Positions 13,301 through 24,424 of a DNA stretch of 64,000 nucleotides are shown here, in pieces. Location: assembly GCA_033239525.1 (NCBI GenBank), contig BSYO01000025.1:13674001-13738000 (forward strand), in the 5' to 3' direction. The first letter of the stretch is position 1. Each line of letters opens with the position of its first letter. The stretch is from Nepenthes gracilis (lineage: Eukaryota; Streptophyta; Magnoliopsida; Caryophyllales; Nepenthaceae). Both the position numbers and the translations under genes were made by a program. The notes under the pieces are model-generated. The model was not told where the DNA came from and did no database searches. It was given only the letters and a program-made list of their open reading frames with translations.

Positions 13301-16283
13301 CCCATATGCTTCATATTGACTTTACTTAATGCGGCTTATGAAATATTATTATCAATTTATCTTGGTGTCTAGGTGCAAATATATTACCACATTACATCAA
13401 TTGCTTCAGCATCGCATTTCTTGATTATTTGAAAAACTCAGACCTCAGTAAGGAAGAAAAGTACTGCACGGGATGTTTCCTTTTAAACAGATCCCTCAGG
13501 TTTAAAGTATTTTATTTAGATACTTGGACCTCAGCTGGATAGAAGCAGAATGATGAGAGGACAAAGATGGTATCATATATTGAAAAACCTGTTGATTAGA
13601 GCAATAAATTTCTCAGACAATCTTAATCTTGTTTTTAATTCGTCAGATACATACATAACCCAAAACTCTTGGTTCCACAAAAAATTAGTTAAAATGAAAT
13701 TTGCCTCAACATTGTTTACCAACTTCCACAGTAATAAGCAATATGAATCCTTTGCATTCTTCCATTGATCGAGGTCCATCAAATCCTTCTTTATGGACTC
13801 TATCCAAGTTTGCATCCTGACATTGATATTTTTTTTTTAAATGAAAAATGCTAAGTCGCCTTTTTCTTCATTGAACTCATCCCATAAAAGTGTACCTCTC
13901 CAAATGGAGATTGTTGAGGAAAACACATTTCTGCCCTCCACTCCGCCAAGGCTTTGAAGTATGGATGGCAATATTGGTATCGATCTTGATAATATTAGTA
14001 TTAGACTGTACATATCAGTATCAGATATATTGAAATGAAAAAATTTCAAAATTTATAAATTAGTGGGGTCATATTAACCAATATATTATATATCGTGATA
14101 TGTTTAATATTGGCTAATATATTGTGATATATTACTAAAATGGTAACACATCGTGATATTATTGTTGTATTAGAAAATATCAGTATTAGAAGGCCTGATA
14201 CTGACACATATGAGCCATAATTTACAACAGTGCTTTGATTTGAGATTAAGTACAATATCAGTCAAGTTTAACTGACCAGTGTGCTGATTGACTTATGCGG
14301 TTTCTGAAGTTTCCTCTAGTATCTCGAAGTGGAAAATTTCGGAAAATGGTGGCAAATGCCAAGGATTCAAATCTTTCCAAGTTTGAGCTTGATGTACCTG
14401 GGGGTCCACAGGCATTCGAGCTAGCAGCAAAGTTCTGTTATGGGATGAACTTCGAGATAACGGCTGCCAATGTGGCTCAGCTGCGGTGTGCTGCAGAATA
14501 CCTGGAAATGTCTGACGAATACCGGGAAGAAAACCTGATCGCAAGAACAGAAGCCTATCTTAATGAGGTCATGGCCCAGAGTATTGAAAAGTCTTTGGAA
14601 GTTTTATGTGCTTGTGAATCACTACCTTCCATTGCAGAGGAGGTCGGGATTCCAGATAGATGTGTGGATGCCATTGCTAAGAATGCAAGCAAGGAGCAGT
14701 TGGTTTTGAGCTTTTCTCGTTTAGAACATGATGATGAATCTGCAGAATTGAAGGGTGGCTGCACGGATTGGTGGATAGAAGATCTCTCAGGACTGCGAAT
14801 CGAATTCTATCATCGAGTTATATTGGCTATGCTGAGAGCAGGCATTCGAACTACTAGTATCATTGCGTCGTTGATGCATTATGCTCAAGCATGGCTAAAA
14901 GGAGTCGAAAAACTTCAGATATGGAATCCAGCAAGAATTAAACCGAACTCTTGTGTGGCCGAGCATGATCAGAAGCAAATTGTCGAGACAATTGTAAATC
15001 TTTTACCGGCGGAAAAATGCTCAACAATTCCACCAGCGTTTCTCTTTGGTATGTTGAGGATGGCAATCATGCTCGGTGCTAACGCCATTTGCAGGCTTGA
15101 GCTCGAGAGGCGGATCAGTTTACGATTGGATATGGTTTCTCTTGATGATCTGCTTATACCATCCATCCCGGCCGGAGACTCTTTGTTTGACGTCGATACT
15201 GTCTGCAGGATACTTGTGAATTTTCTTCAGCGTGTTGAAGCTGAAGAAAATGAAGAGTGTTGGTATGAGTCAGGCAGCTTCGGCTCCCCAACCCATGTTT
15301 CTGTGTTAAAGGTTGGGCAGCTTATTGATGCATATCTTGCTGAAATCGCCCCCGACCCTTCTTTAAGTCTTCAAAAGTTTACTTCTCTAATCGAAATATT
15401 CCCAGATTATGCTCGGGTTATCGATGACGGGCTTTATCGAGCAGTCGATATTTACTTGAAAGTACGACTCCATTTCCCTGTTTTATTCTAATAGCATATG
15501 TTTATTTTATTTGAATCCATATTGGGTTTTGGCTTAAGGTATGACCCAAATTATTGAATTTTTATCCAATCTGAAATATCGTGGTTTAATTAAGGTTATG
15601 GGTTTTAAGTATTGTGTTCGGTTTGACTCCATTGACCCAAACCGAACCCATTTCCATCCCTGATCACATATTATGTTATCTGATTAAAATAGTTTGCATT
15701 ATATTACTGATATGGAAAATTCACGTTCGAAAGTATCCATTTAACGTTCGGCCTTCTTTATCGTATTTTCTTTGCTCAGGCTCATCCAATGCTGACAGAG
15801 GGTGAATGTAAGAAGCTCTGCAAATTCATAGACTGTCAGAAGCTCTCTCAAGAAGCCTGCAACCATGCTGCCCAGAACGATCGGCTTCCAGTCCAAATGA
15901 TGGTTCGAGTCATCTACTTTGAGCAAATTAGGCTCAAGAACGCCGTGTCTGGAAGCTCTGGCGATGGGTTAATTTCCCAGAGAATAAGCAGTGGGATCCC
16001 CAGCGCAGCTATGTCACCTCGAGATACTTACGCGTCATTGAGGCGTGAGAATCGAGAACTAAAGCTCGAGATTTCGAGACTTCGAATGAGGCTTAATGAT
16101 CTGGAGAAAGAACAAGCATTCATGAAACAAGAGATTATGGACAAGCCCGGGAACGGTAAGACTTTCTTCACCTCGCTCTCTAGAGGAATAGGAAGGATCG
16201 GATTTTTTAACGGCCCCGCTCGAAAGAAACTGAATAAGTCCGGGAGGAAAGGCGGCCGCAGCCGAAGGCATTCGATTTCATAG
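4355..16283 (+). CDS. NPH3/RPT2-like (NRL) BTB-NPH3 domain protein
   Basis: A four-exon gene: 4355-4434, 12012-12078, 14310-15461 and 15780-16283, 1803 nt for 600 residues. All introns begin GT and end AG, and the reading phase is kept at each junction. NRL proteins are plant-specific signalling adaptors at the plasma membrane and can serve as CUL3 substrate receptors. NPH3 and RPT2 act with phototropins. The BTB fold starts near residue 27 (VTIVVDGEFFLLHK across exons 2/3). The NPH3 domain starts near D202-W203-W204 and contains the IYFEQ motif at 478-482. A charged coiled coil covers about 520-552, and the tail is basic and ends RRHSIS. Length and layout fit the family. From memory it is closest to the Arabidopsis At3g08570/At3g08660 group. 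Exon 1 is the least certain part because its donor (CG|GTGCGA) is weak. Intron 1 contains a copia element. No inactivating change is seen. Confidence 0.88.
4435..5427 (+). other. Intron 1 of the NPH3-like gene, part left of the copia insertion
   Basis: Non-coding, moderately A+T-rich. It runs from the exon 1 donor to the target-site duplication ACGTG (5428-5432). No other feature is recognised. Confidence 0.5.
5433..6222 (-). repeat. 3' LTR of Copia-A
   Basis: Begins TGTTGGGA and ends CCCCAACA. It carries a GA microsatellite near 5497-5514, a (CA)n-(TA)n run near 5790-5815 and a cluster of GGTCAAC/GTTGACC inverted pairs at 6080-6178. Compared with the 5' LTR it has one extra pair module (GGTCAACCTT...GTTGACCGG, about 6119-6142). 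Confidence 0.9.
6330..7847 (-). pseudogene. Copia-A reverse transcriptase and RNase H, broken
   Basis: RT and RNase H would copy the element RNA into DNA in virus-like particles. The RT frame runs from 7847 to 6735 with one in-frame TAA at 7248-7250. It shows the motifs DVRTAFLHG, SLYGLKQAPRQW and the catalytic YVDDML box. RNase H follows from 6735 to about 6330 and is recognised by YTDTDMA and SSSGYL, but it starts after another stop and then shifts frame. No functional product is expected. Confidence 0.88.
7811..8899 (-). pseudogene. Copia-A GAG-pre-integrase and integrase, broken
   Basis: The zinc-binding pre-integrase region (LxHISEKGMSHL, CLHCMAGKQ) is at 8666-8899. The catalytic core is at 7811-8539, with SDNGGEY and the NGVAERMNRTL helix that carries the conserved glutamate. 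A frame break separates the two parts near 8600-8665, and the C-terminal extension overlaps the RT frame at 7811-7847 in a different frame. In copia elements this enzyme inserts the cDNA and leaves a 5-bp duplication, as seen here. Confidence 0.88.
8875..9285 (-). pseudogene. Copia-A aspartic protease, degenerate
   Basis: Recognised by position and by LLLRDVRYIPDIQMNII, the usual block after the copia protease. The active-site triplet D-S/T-G appears as D-A-S in VDTDASIHVT, so the catalytic motif looks altered. A stop lies just upstream, breaking continuity with gag. Confidence 0.75.
9336..10194 (-). pseudogene. Copia-A gag (UBN2-type), broken
   Basis: Three fragments (10009-10194, 9562-9972, 9336-9545) give a copia gag. 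The N-terminal piece has LNDTNYDTWQSKM. The central capsid-like piece has LWEKLEKLYASKT and VADHLNEFQ. The remnant after it is where the CCHC knuckle would be, and no intact knuckle is visible. Stops separate the pieces. The first Met of the element frame is close to 10194, just inside the primer-binding site. Confidence 0.82.
10208..10223 (-). other. Primer-binding site of Copia-A
   Basis: On the minus strand, directly next to the 5' LTR, the sequence reads AGTAGTATCAGAGACA. This is a diverged form of the TGGTATCAGAGC site that pairs with initiator tRNA-Met in plant copia elements. It fixes the element orientation. Confidence 0.75.
10224..11029 (-). repeat. 5' LTR of Copia-A
   Basis: Begins TGTTGGGAGG and ends CCCAACA. 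A TATA-like run (minus strand, about 10590-10607) next to a (CA)n tract is a candidate promoter. GGTCAAC/GTTGACC motifs cluster at 10774-10925. It has a duplicated CTCTTCGGAAATTTC block near 10967-11007 that is absent from the 3' LTR. Confidence 0.9.
11035..12011 (+). other. Intron 1 of the NPH3-like gene, part right of the copia insertion
   Basis: Non-coding; ends at the acceptor TTGCAG before exon 2. Nothing else is recognised. Confidence 0.5.
12079..14309 (+). other. Intron 2 of the NPH3-like gene
   Basis: 2231 bp, donor GTAAAT, acceptor TGAAG. The stretch 13960-14215 is rich in repeated ATATCAGTAT/GATATATT words that could be a degenerate palindromic MITE, without clear ends. Minus-strand open frames at 13573-13815 and 13837-14049 match nothing I know. 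Confidence 0.6.
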
Positions 16284-16692
16284 AAGTACATGAAAAGCAT
16301 TATGAATATGTCTTTTAGTCATTATCAGATAACGTGATATTTATCCATCAATCAATTATTTATGGCCCACTAGTATATATGGATGGAGAAACACCACATA
16401 AACTAGAGTGGTGGAAGGGTAACTCTTATGTGGCACCAATTGCAGTGATGCTTTGGTGGTTTTGATGGAGGAATTGAATTTTTAGACTGTTATTTATAAG
16501 TATTTTATTTATAGGAATACATAATGTTTGTATTTATAATTGTTACATTCATGTTCATGGAGTTAGCTGTTATGTGAGAACTGGAGAAATCTATTTTGAT
16601 AAAATATAACAAGACATATCTATAATTTTGCAAAGTTTTTTACTGTTTGAATTTTTATAAATTTCCTTTCTGCCTACTTAATATAAAATTAT
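16284..16692 (+). other. 3' flank of the NPH3-like gene
   Basis: Probable 3' UTR followed by A+T-rich spacer. No clear AATAAA signal could be chosen. Confidence 0.4.
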
Positions 16693-17140
16693 TGTGAGTC
16701 TCACATCGAGTAGCCAGTTTTACAATGGTTGGCTTATAAATCCTAAGGGTTCTCCCTTCTATCAAACCGATCTTTTAGGATTGAGCTTTTCTTTTAGGTC
16801 TGTGTTCGCAACAATAGTGCTTTCATTAAATTAAGCCCAGTCTTGGAGAGAGTCACTTGTGGAGGGTTTTGATCGAAAAATGTTACCGGAGAGGGTTACC
16901 TGTGGAGGGGCTAACCGGAAAAATCAAGTGAAGCGCCGCATAGTAAGAGCCGCCAAGTGAAGTATCGTGGAGTACAACCACCGAGATTTGCGACTGTCGA
17001 ATGGAGGATAAATGTTACGAATCTTATATTGGGGAGTCAATTTCACAATAGCTGGCTGGCTTATAAGTCTGAGATATTCTCCCTCCTGTAAAACCAGCCT
17101 TTTGAGATTGGGCTATCCTATTGGATTTATACTTGCAATA
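16693..17140 (+). mobile_element. TRIM (terminal-repeat retrotransposon in miniature)
   Basis: A 448-bp element without coding sequence. Two diverged direct terminal repeats are seen: 16693-16813 (121 bp, TGTGAGTC...GCAACA) and 17013-17140 (128 bp, TGTTACGA...GCAATA). Both contain GGCTTATAA, a TTCTCCCT block and a GGATTG/AGATTGGGCT block in the same order. A purine tract GGAGGATAAA abuts the right repeat. A possible primer-binding site follows the left repeat. The flanks ATTAT and ATAAT could be a target-site duplication with one mismatch. Such elements depend on enzymes of other retrotransposons. Confidence 0.72.
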
Positions 17141-17189
17141 ATAATACTCTTAAAATCATATTTTTACATAGATGTGCTTACTTTCTACA

Positions 17190-17678
17190 TTAAGAAGAGT
17201 GTACCAAGCACACCATTAGGGAACTCAACAAGGAAAGTAGCAAAAGGGGCATAAGCAAGGATGCGAAATCAAGCTTCTCCATCGCGTGTATTTGGAGCTT
17301 ACAAACTGCAAGAAGCAAAGATGTAACGGAGACCAAACAAATCGTCGAGACGACAACAATTAGAGGGGAGATGTCCCTAGCGACACAGCCGAATAGAACA
17401 GATCTTCTAGGGGTGCCCATCCATCCTCAACTACTGGTTTTGAGGGGGCTCAAATGGCGCGCTCCCCCAATGGGTTGGCCAAGTTTAACACGGATGCTAG
17501 CATTAACACAACAAAAGGGGTCGGAATAGGAGTGTTCCGCAATGGTTGTAGATGAAAGATGTTTGTCTTTAGAGTACACACCGGTGAAAGTGCCCTTGCC
17601 ACGGCTGAACTTGGAGTGATTCGTCGAGCGATCTAAGGAGAAAGGGATGATGAAGTAGATTATCTTTGAATCAGACAT
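17190..17678 (-). pseudogene. Unrecognised open frame interrupted by one TGA
   Basis: A single minus-strand frame runs from an ATG at 17678 to a stop at 17190, broken only by TGA at 17427-17429. It gives an 83-residue hydrophilic part and a 76-residue second part with two hydrophobic stretches (IVVVSTICLVSVTSLLLAV and LLMPLLLLSLLSSLMVCLV) that could cross a membrane. I recognise no family. It could be a decayed gene, a transposon fragment or chance. Confidence 0.25.
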
Positions 17679-17679
17679 G

Positions 17680-18551
17680 TTTTTGGTGCTTTGCAGCTCG
17701 ATATTACTTAAAACAGATTATGAGTTTAATATAAGCTTACTGACAGATTATAACAGATGTATATCAAAAGACCAGACGTATTGATTTAAACATGTAATCC
17801 TTAAAAAAAAATAACGTAACTGACGTAATAGCAAGAATGATCAGTGCTATAAGGAGAGAGGACTTCCATTTTTGGGACAATCACCTCGGATTTAAAGAGT
17901 TTATCATTCTAAAAAAGGTATTGATTCAGTTTATTCTAACTATAGTTGTTTGATATAAATCAAACGATTATATTATTTATCATTAAAAAATTATTTAATT
18001 TATATTTATTATTTAAAAAATATTAATTTTATTCGTCTAATATTAAATAAATAAATAAATATAATTAAAAAAATTAAATTAATTATCACCTATGCGGATC
18101 CAATCTAGTTTAAAATCTGAACAAGTGAAAATTGCAATCATGAAGACACAGCCTTCCATTTCTTTTTAAAAATTTTATAGGGGCAAAATTGTACTTCTAT
18201 TGATTTTTTTTTATTTAAGTAATTTAGTTATGTTATTTTTATGTAAATATCATGATATTATTTTTAAATTTAGGCTACCTTTTCTCTCTTCGACAAATAA
18301 TAGTTTAATATATATATTTTTTATTTTTTTAAATTTATTATTTTGAATATTTTTTCAAAAGAAATCAAATAATAGGGGTGAACAAAAAATTTTAAAATTA
18401 TCCAAATAAAGTAAATTCAAACCATAAGTGATAGTTTGACTTATTTATAATTTGTTTAGGGTTTAATTTTTTTTTTATCTAAAATATATTTTTAATTTGG
18501 TTGTAATTTATAAATTTAATCTCAATTAAATCAATTCAAACATGCACACAA

Positions 18552-18573
<22 letters not shown>
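17680..18573. other. A+T-rich intergenic DNA
   Basis: Nothing gene-like is seen. It ends in a (TA)n microsatellite (18552-18577) that flanks the solo LTR. Confidence 0.6.
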
Positions 18574-18578
<5 letters not shown>

Positions 18579-18583
<5 letters not shown>

Positions 18584-19621
18584 GGCCACAATATAAGGGC
18601 CCATAAAAGTGCGGCCCGGGCGAGAGGCTCCCACGAGCCGAGAAAATTGGACAGCCTGAGAGGCCCAAAGCAAAGGCCGGCGGCCCAAAGACCAAGACCA
18701 CCGCAGAAGTCCAAGAGGTCACGTCCACTCGTAAGGAAGCTCGAGGACATCGCCAACGATATCCGAATACACGAACAGTGAAAAGATTGAGAACCCTAGA
18801 AGTCTTGCCGAGTCTCAGGATCGTCCGATGAATCAAGAATAAACTCCAGTGCTTTCCCCAGAGGATCCTCCGAGAGCTGTCTCCCCTTTGTGGGATCGCG
18901 TACTCACAAGAAGCTCCACCCAAGAATGCCAGCTAAGCAACGTCGCCGATTTCCAAGGAAACCTACAGCCACTGCTAGTCACCGTCTAAATAGGGCACGC
19001 CTGGTCGAATCAAAACTGACGCCTAGACCCCACATGACTGACACACCTAGGCCTACCAGCGGCGCCAGCCGCGTGCCATCCCGCGCACGTCAGCCACATT
19101 AAATGAGGCCAGTGGGACACTGCACAGCTGATCGACTACCCGATGGCTGTCACGTGTCTTCTCTCCAGTGGCATAATCTCTCCTATAAATACCCGGTGAA
19201 GTCCTTTCCAAAAGGACCGAATTTTTCTCCCCCTAAGGAACTTGCTCCAAAAGGCAAGAAAGAGGCCCACTACCTCTCGGCCACCTAATCCTTCTCTTCT
19301 CAGCGGAACAAAAGAGAAAGAGAAGAAGCTTTCCACGAAAGTGATAAAGCTTTCCAGTGAGCGATATCCCCTAGAAAAGATATACAAAATAAGAGACAAG
19401 GAAGAGATTAATTCTAACACTTCAGATTTTGTAAGAAAGACTTCCACCTAAATAAATAAGATTTCTAGCGCCCGAGCCTCGTGATTTTTCTCCCAATTCA
19501 CGAGGAGGTTTCCACTAAAAAAATCCGGTCTTAATCCTCCTCCAGCACTCCAACACCTCAAACATTTGTTGCGCGGAAAACGACGGATCTAACCTGACCC
19601 CGCAATCCGTAACGCAAAACA
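18579..19621 (+). mobile_element. Solo LTR 1 (1043 bp)
   Basis: Begins TGTTGGGCC and ends GCAAAACA, with the 5-bp duplication ATATT at 18574-18578 and 19622-19626. It is much richer in GC than its surroundings. It has a TATA box (CCTATAAATACC, 19182-19193) preceded by a G-box CACGTG at 19151-19156, and a hairpin CTCGTGA...TCACGAG near 19478-19504. No internal domain or primer-binding site adjoins it, so it is a single LTR left after recombination. Because the left flank is a (TA)n run, part of the duplication could be chance. The superfamily is not resolved. Open frames on both strands here are not genes. Confidence 0.82.
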
Positions 19622-19626
19622 ATATT

Positions 19627-20866
19627 AAATTTATTTTTTATTATAACTAAAAATATATTAATAATATATATATATATTGTGCCCATGGCTCAATTTTTCA
19701 TCAGTGATTGCACTCTTATTTATTTTAAGGGTTTATTACAGTCTAAATTATTAAAAATTTTTATTTATTAAAAAGTATAATAAAATTACATCTTTATTTT
19801 TATAAATATTATATTTAATTATTTTAATATCATTTCTTAAATAATAGTATTTTATATAAAAAGAGTGAAATACTGTGAATTAAGTTGGAATTTAATATCA
19901 GAATAGTTATTCAGCGATGATTTTATTCACTTGTAATTTATTTTGAAAATTTTAAATAATAATAATAATGAGAAATTTATCAAAACTATTCTCTATATTT
20001 ATATTCATATTTTATTAATTATAATTTTTTAATTTTTATAACAATTTTTTCATATAATATTTTTGTTAAAATTTACTGTAAAAATTTATAATATTTATTT
20101 TTTATTCTTAAGATTTTTTATCAATACATACAAACTATTATATGACTTAAAATTTAATTAATTTTAGTTACATATTTTTTACATACAAACTATTATATGA
20201 ATTTAAAAAATTAAAACTGAAATAAATAAAATTTAAGAATGTGTTTTAGAAATAAAAATAGTTTTAATGTAATTTTTTTAAAACATCAATAATTTATTAA
20301 AGAAAATTATTAGTCATATTTTTTATAAAATAATTATTTAAAAAATAATTATGCTTATATATTTTTGATAAAATTGTTTATTAATTATAATTAGAAATAT
20401 TGTAATAAAATGAAGGTGGCCGGCTCTCATCCCTCTCGGTCTTCGCCGAGACCTTTTCTTTTCTCTCGGTATGTTTAATATGATGAAACAAAAATTTTAT
20501 TTTTATCTTATTTTTAATAAAATTATTATTTCAGTAATTATGACTCTAATAAAAAAAAATTATAATTTCAAATGGAATTGTTATTTCTTTAAAACAAGGA
20601 ATTAAAAATGTTAACTTTCTTTAGTATTTTTTATTTCTAGTTATTAATAAATAATTATTTTAAAATATTTTTTATATTTATTTTTACTCCTACATAAACT
20701 TGATTGAAATCGGATTTAGGTCAAATATGGGTTGGTTTAAATAAAACTTTATGACTATTAAATTAGACCAAATCGAACATTTTTATAGCAAATAGCAAAC
20801 ATTTCTCTTGAAGTTTTATGATTTCCAAATTAACACCCAGATATACTCTTATTGAAATTAGATGTT
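19627..20866. other. A+T-rich spacer
   Basis: Nothing gene-like is seen. Confidence 0.6.
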
Positions 20867-20871
20867 TCAAT

Positions 20872-21546
20872 TATTGGGTTATAGATCACTCCTGTGTGAA
20901 CTCATATCTATTTGATGTAACAATTGATAGTACGAATGATGAGTATTTTTACGCATGTGACGAAGGCCTAAGGTGCTAATTTTGGTAGCATCACGCTCGA
21001 GACGCCACTAAGGTGCGTTTTTCAACAGGTGGTGCCACCGAGATGCGTTTATCAGAACATGAGCTCTCGAGCGCGGCCCAGAGGATAAAAACACTGTAGA
21101 CGCGTGTTACGGTATTGCTACTACAGTCTGAGTGCCATTTTGAGAGAGAAAAGAAGAGAAAGAGAGAGAAAGGAGAGAAGGCGAAGATTTGTGCATCCAT
21201 TTGTATTCCGAATTAAGTTTCAATATCCATCGACCGTAAGTACGTTGTTCTTACTGTTGAAAAAAATATTTACCGGATTCTATTTCTTATCTTTCATCTT
21301 ATATTTTTTATTGTACGGACTTGTTTTAAAATAAAGTAGTTTGATCTTATATTTAGGAGTTTGTATAATCGACACATTGTATAGTTGTGATATTTTTAGA
21401 TCACGAGTCCCGTGATTTTTTCATCATTTAAAAGAGAGTTTTTTACGTAAAAATCGTGCATTTATTGATCATATGTACTTGCTATATAATTGTCATGTGT
21501 TATTGTGTATTACCTCACAATTCAAATAGTAAGTCGAATCCCAATA
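20872..21546 (+). mobile_element. Solo LTR 2 (675 bp)
   Basis: Flanked by the 5-bp duplication TCAAT (20867-20871 and 21547-21551). The ends read TATTGGG and CCCAATA, which fits TGTTGGG/CCCAACA after transition mutations. The start (GGGTTATAGATCACTCC) and the end (GTCGAATCCCAA) match those of solo LTR 3, so both belong to one family. A purine-rich leader lies at 21139-21185. Confidence 0.75.
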
Positions 21547-21551
21547 TCAAT

Positions 21552-22811
21552 TATAGCTCAGTGATAATTTTTGGTGGGTGACAATCAGTTTGACTTATGT
21601 TTACAGTTTATCTGTCAAAGATTGAGGATTTCCAAATGAATGTAATAATACTACTACACATAAGGAGGATATAATTTGATTTAATTGGGAAGTTACACAC
21701 GTCGATGATAATGACATGGTAGGCTGTTTTTTTTTTCTTGACACTAATTTTTTATTGCACAGGCAGCTGGTAAACATGTTAATAATGAATTTATAATCTA
21801 TATCTTTGGCTCTTTGCTGTCATCATGCTGGTTTTTTTTTTTTTTTGGGGATAAATACTATTATTCTCATACAAAATCTATGTCACTTAGTTTCTTCTGA
21901 TATTTTTATAATTAATAATTTTTATGTAAAAATTTGACAGCCCAGACGATGCTCACAATCGTCGCCTGGATCTGACCACGTGAAAAGTCATAAATATCAA
22001 AAACTATCAACAGACTCATAACATAATTATAAATGCATTGGTAAGATTGAAACATTCATATATCTAAAATTTCACGATGAAAATATAACCCCAAACCAAT
22101 AAAGTAAAATAAAATACGAGTATCTGAATGTTTATTTAATACATAAAATAACAAAAAATAACTTTGACTAAGTTTTAAAAATCTATAATTATCCCTTCAA
22201 CTATAAAGTCATGTGTCTCTATCCTATTATTCTATAAGAAAGAAACAATGAGGGTAAGTTAAAAGACCATCAGATAACTATAGCCCAAGTAAATAACAAT
22301 AAAAATCAAGCTACTCAAAGAATCTATCAATTAAAATTAGTTTTAATAATATATAATATATAAAAAATAATAATAATAATCGTCCTTAGATAATCATCAA
22401 CTTATCAACTCTTGATGGTATTAATATATGAGATAACTTAATAATAATGTGAATATATAATAACTATGATGTTAACTCTGTAACAATTTTAATATCTCAA
22501 AGGACATCAATTAGGTCCCAATGAATTCCAATAAATACAACGAGGTCTCAAAAGTATCCACAAAACTAAAGTCCTCCCTAAAATTTTAGAGAAATCTAAC
22601 TCAATATAAAGTCATAATAACATGAGATATCAACAAATTTATGTATATATCATTTTACCACTATAACCAAATACCGTGTATTTATGCCATTATTAGTTGT
22701 GTAAGTATTTCAAGGTTCTAAAATTTCTATAATATCCTCACTATCTTTATAACCTTCCTAGAGGTTGTGTCTTTAATATACTCATTATTTATGATACCAA
22801 TTATCTATGAT
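21552..22811. other. A+T-rich spacer with possible old repeat
   Basis: No gene. A GC-richer stretch at 21940-21985 looks repeat-like, but its type could not be settled. Confidence 0.4.
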
Positions 22812-22816
22812 ATTTC

Positions 22817-23633
22817 TGTTAGGTTTTTGGGTCACTTCTTTGTAGATAACTCAACAAATAAAAAATTATCGGATACTTATATGAGACTCGTACAAGGATT
22901 GAAGTTTTTGCACACGGAAGGGTCAGGAAGTAAGATCAAGTTGAGCACCGATTCTGGATTGATGGAGAATTTCTAGCGTCTGCCTCGCGCTTGAGTGGTG
23001 AAAAGGCACAGATTTCAGACTTAGTGCGCTTACTACACACTCACAGGGCACTTGAACGTGAATCCAAGACTGGTGCGCTTGAATCGCACTCACCAGGTGC
23101 TTGAGCGCCGATACATGGTGTAAAATGTGGCTTACGTGTTTTAGGGTTTTGTTTTTCTGAAATCTATCTCTATAAGGGGCGTCGCACATAGAGAGATGAG
23201 AGAAAAATAGATAAGATGAAGATGTTCGGCATCTAATTGAGATTCGATTTTATTTTCATTTTTCGTCAGGGTCGGGTACATAATTTTGGAAGCGATTCTA
23301 GAAACGTATTTTCGTTTGATAGCTCATTTTTCTTATTGTATTTCTTTTGTAGGTTATCGGGTGTGTAGAGAAGGGTTGTATTTAACAATTCTTTACTTGG
23401 GTTCAGAGTGAAGGGATTTCGGAGGGGGTTCTTGTAACTAATACTATTTATAGTGGATTTGTTCGGGATTTGTCATATAATTTTTTTCTTAATTTAGAAG
23501 AGTTTTCCATATTAAAAATCTTTATGTGTTATTTATTTCTTATACTCATAAATTTGATGGATGATAGTTGACGGGGGGTTCAAGTTTATTTTGTTACGTT
23601 GGGTCGGGTGTATCTGGATGTCGAATCCCAACA
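22817..23633 (+). mobile_element. Solo LTR 3 (817 bp)
   Basis: Begins TGTTAGGTTTTTGGG and ends GAATCCCAACA, with the duplication ATTTC at 22812-22816 and 23634-23638. The inner layout has a TATA-like CTCTATAAGG near 23168, then a GA-rich leader, then GGGGGTTCTTGTAACTA, which resembles the R-U5 part of plant copia LTRs. No primer-binding site or coding domain adjoins it. Confidence 0.82.
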
Positions 23634-23638
23634 ATTTC

Positions 23639-24424
23639 AAAAGTCATCTTAATACGATATCTACAAGATTATGAATACGCCACTTCAAAATCAATCAACC
23701 TCTACTATTAAAAATGGAATATATATTGAAAAAGTACTGTTAAAGCTATATAGATTTTTAATCGCTTAGTTATCTTACTATTTTTATATACTCTTCTTTA
23801 CTTAGTCATAGAATATCTGGACATGCTCATATGATTCAAAAAGTAACGCCAACTAAACTATAAGAACAAGAAAAAAATGAGAAATTGTTATAAGTATCTA
23901 AATACCCCAAGTGGCTATCTCCCACTAAAGTTCACAAATATCTTCTAACACTCCATCTTCAACTGATTCTTGATCTGAAGTCTCAAAACTTATGATTTAA
24001 CCTTTGATTTTGAACAAGTTCCTCCGGCATTCGAATCTCAATTTTGGTGTTCAAACGGCGATGCAGGTATCATCTTAAGCTAAGCCTAAATTCTCAAGAA
24101 TATCGGATCTGAATCCTCATCCACATTACTATTTTTTTCACTAATGCCATATAATAGCTATACATTTGATCAATCCTAAAAAAAATTGATCACACCACTC
24201 AAATTCATAAAATTTCTCAATCTACTAGTTGGTATTTGAATGACATGTAAAATATAAAATCTCTATTTTATATTTACTATCACACATAAGAACAAGTATA
24301 TATCCACGCAAATCTATACTATCATTTAACAGTTACAAAATATCTATAATAATAAGCAAAATTATAACATAGTATCTATAAAAAACAATTAAAGAACAAA
24401 TAATCCTAATAGCACGGCTGGTAT
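23639..24424. other. A+T-rich spacer
   Basis: Nothing recognised. Confidence 0.5.

Noticed and set aside
13573..14049. Minus-strand frames in intron 2 of the NPH3-like gene
   Set aside because: No motif of LINE, transposase or plant gene families; short and A+T-rich.
18531..18923. Overlapping open frames on both strands of the GC-rich block
   Set aside because: They lie inside a solo LTR with matching target-site duplication and show no protein family.
21930..22760. A reversed Del/Tekay LTR starting near TTGACAGCCC
   Set aside because: Composition is suggestive, but no conserved end, target-site duplication or alignment with 61261-63352 could be shown.
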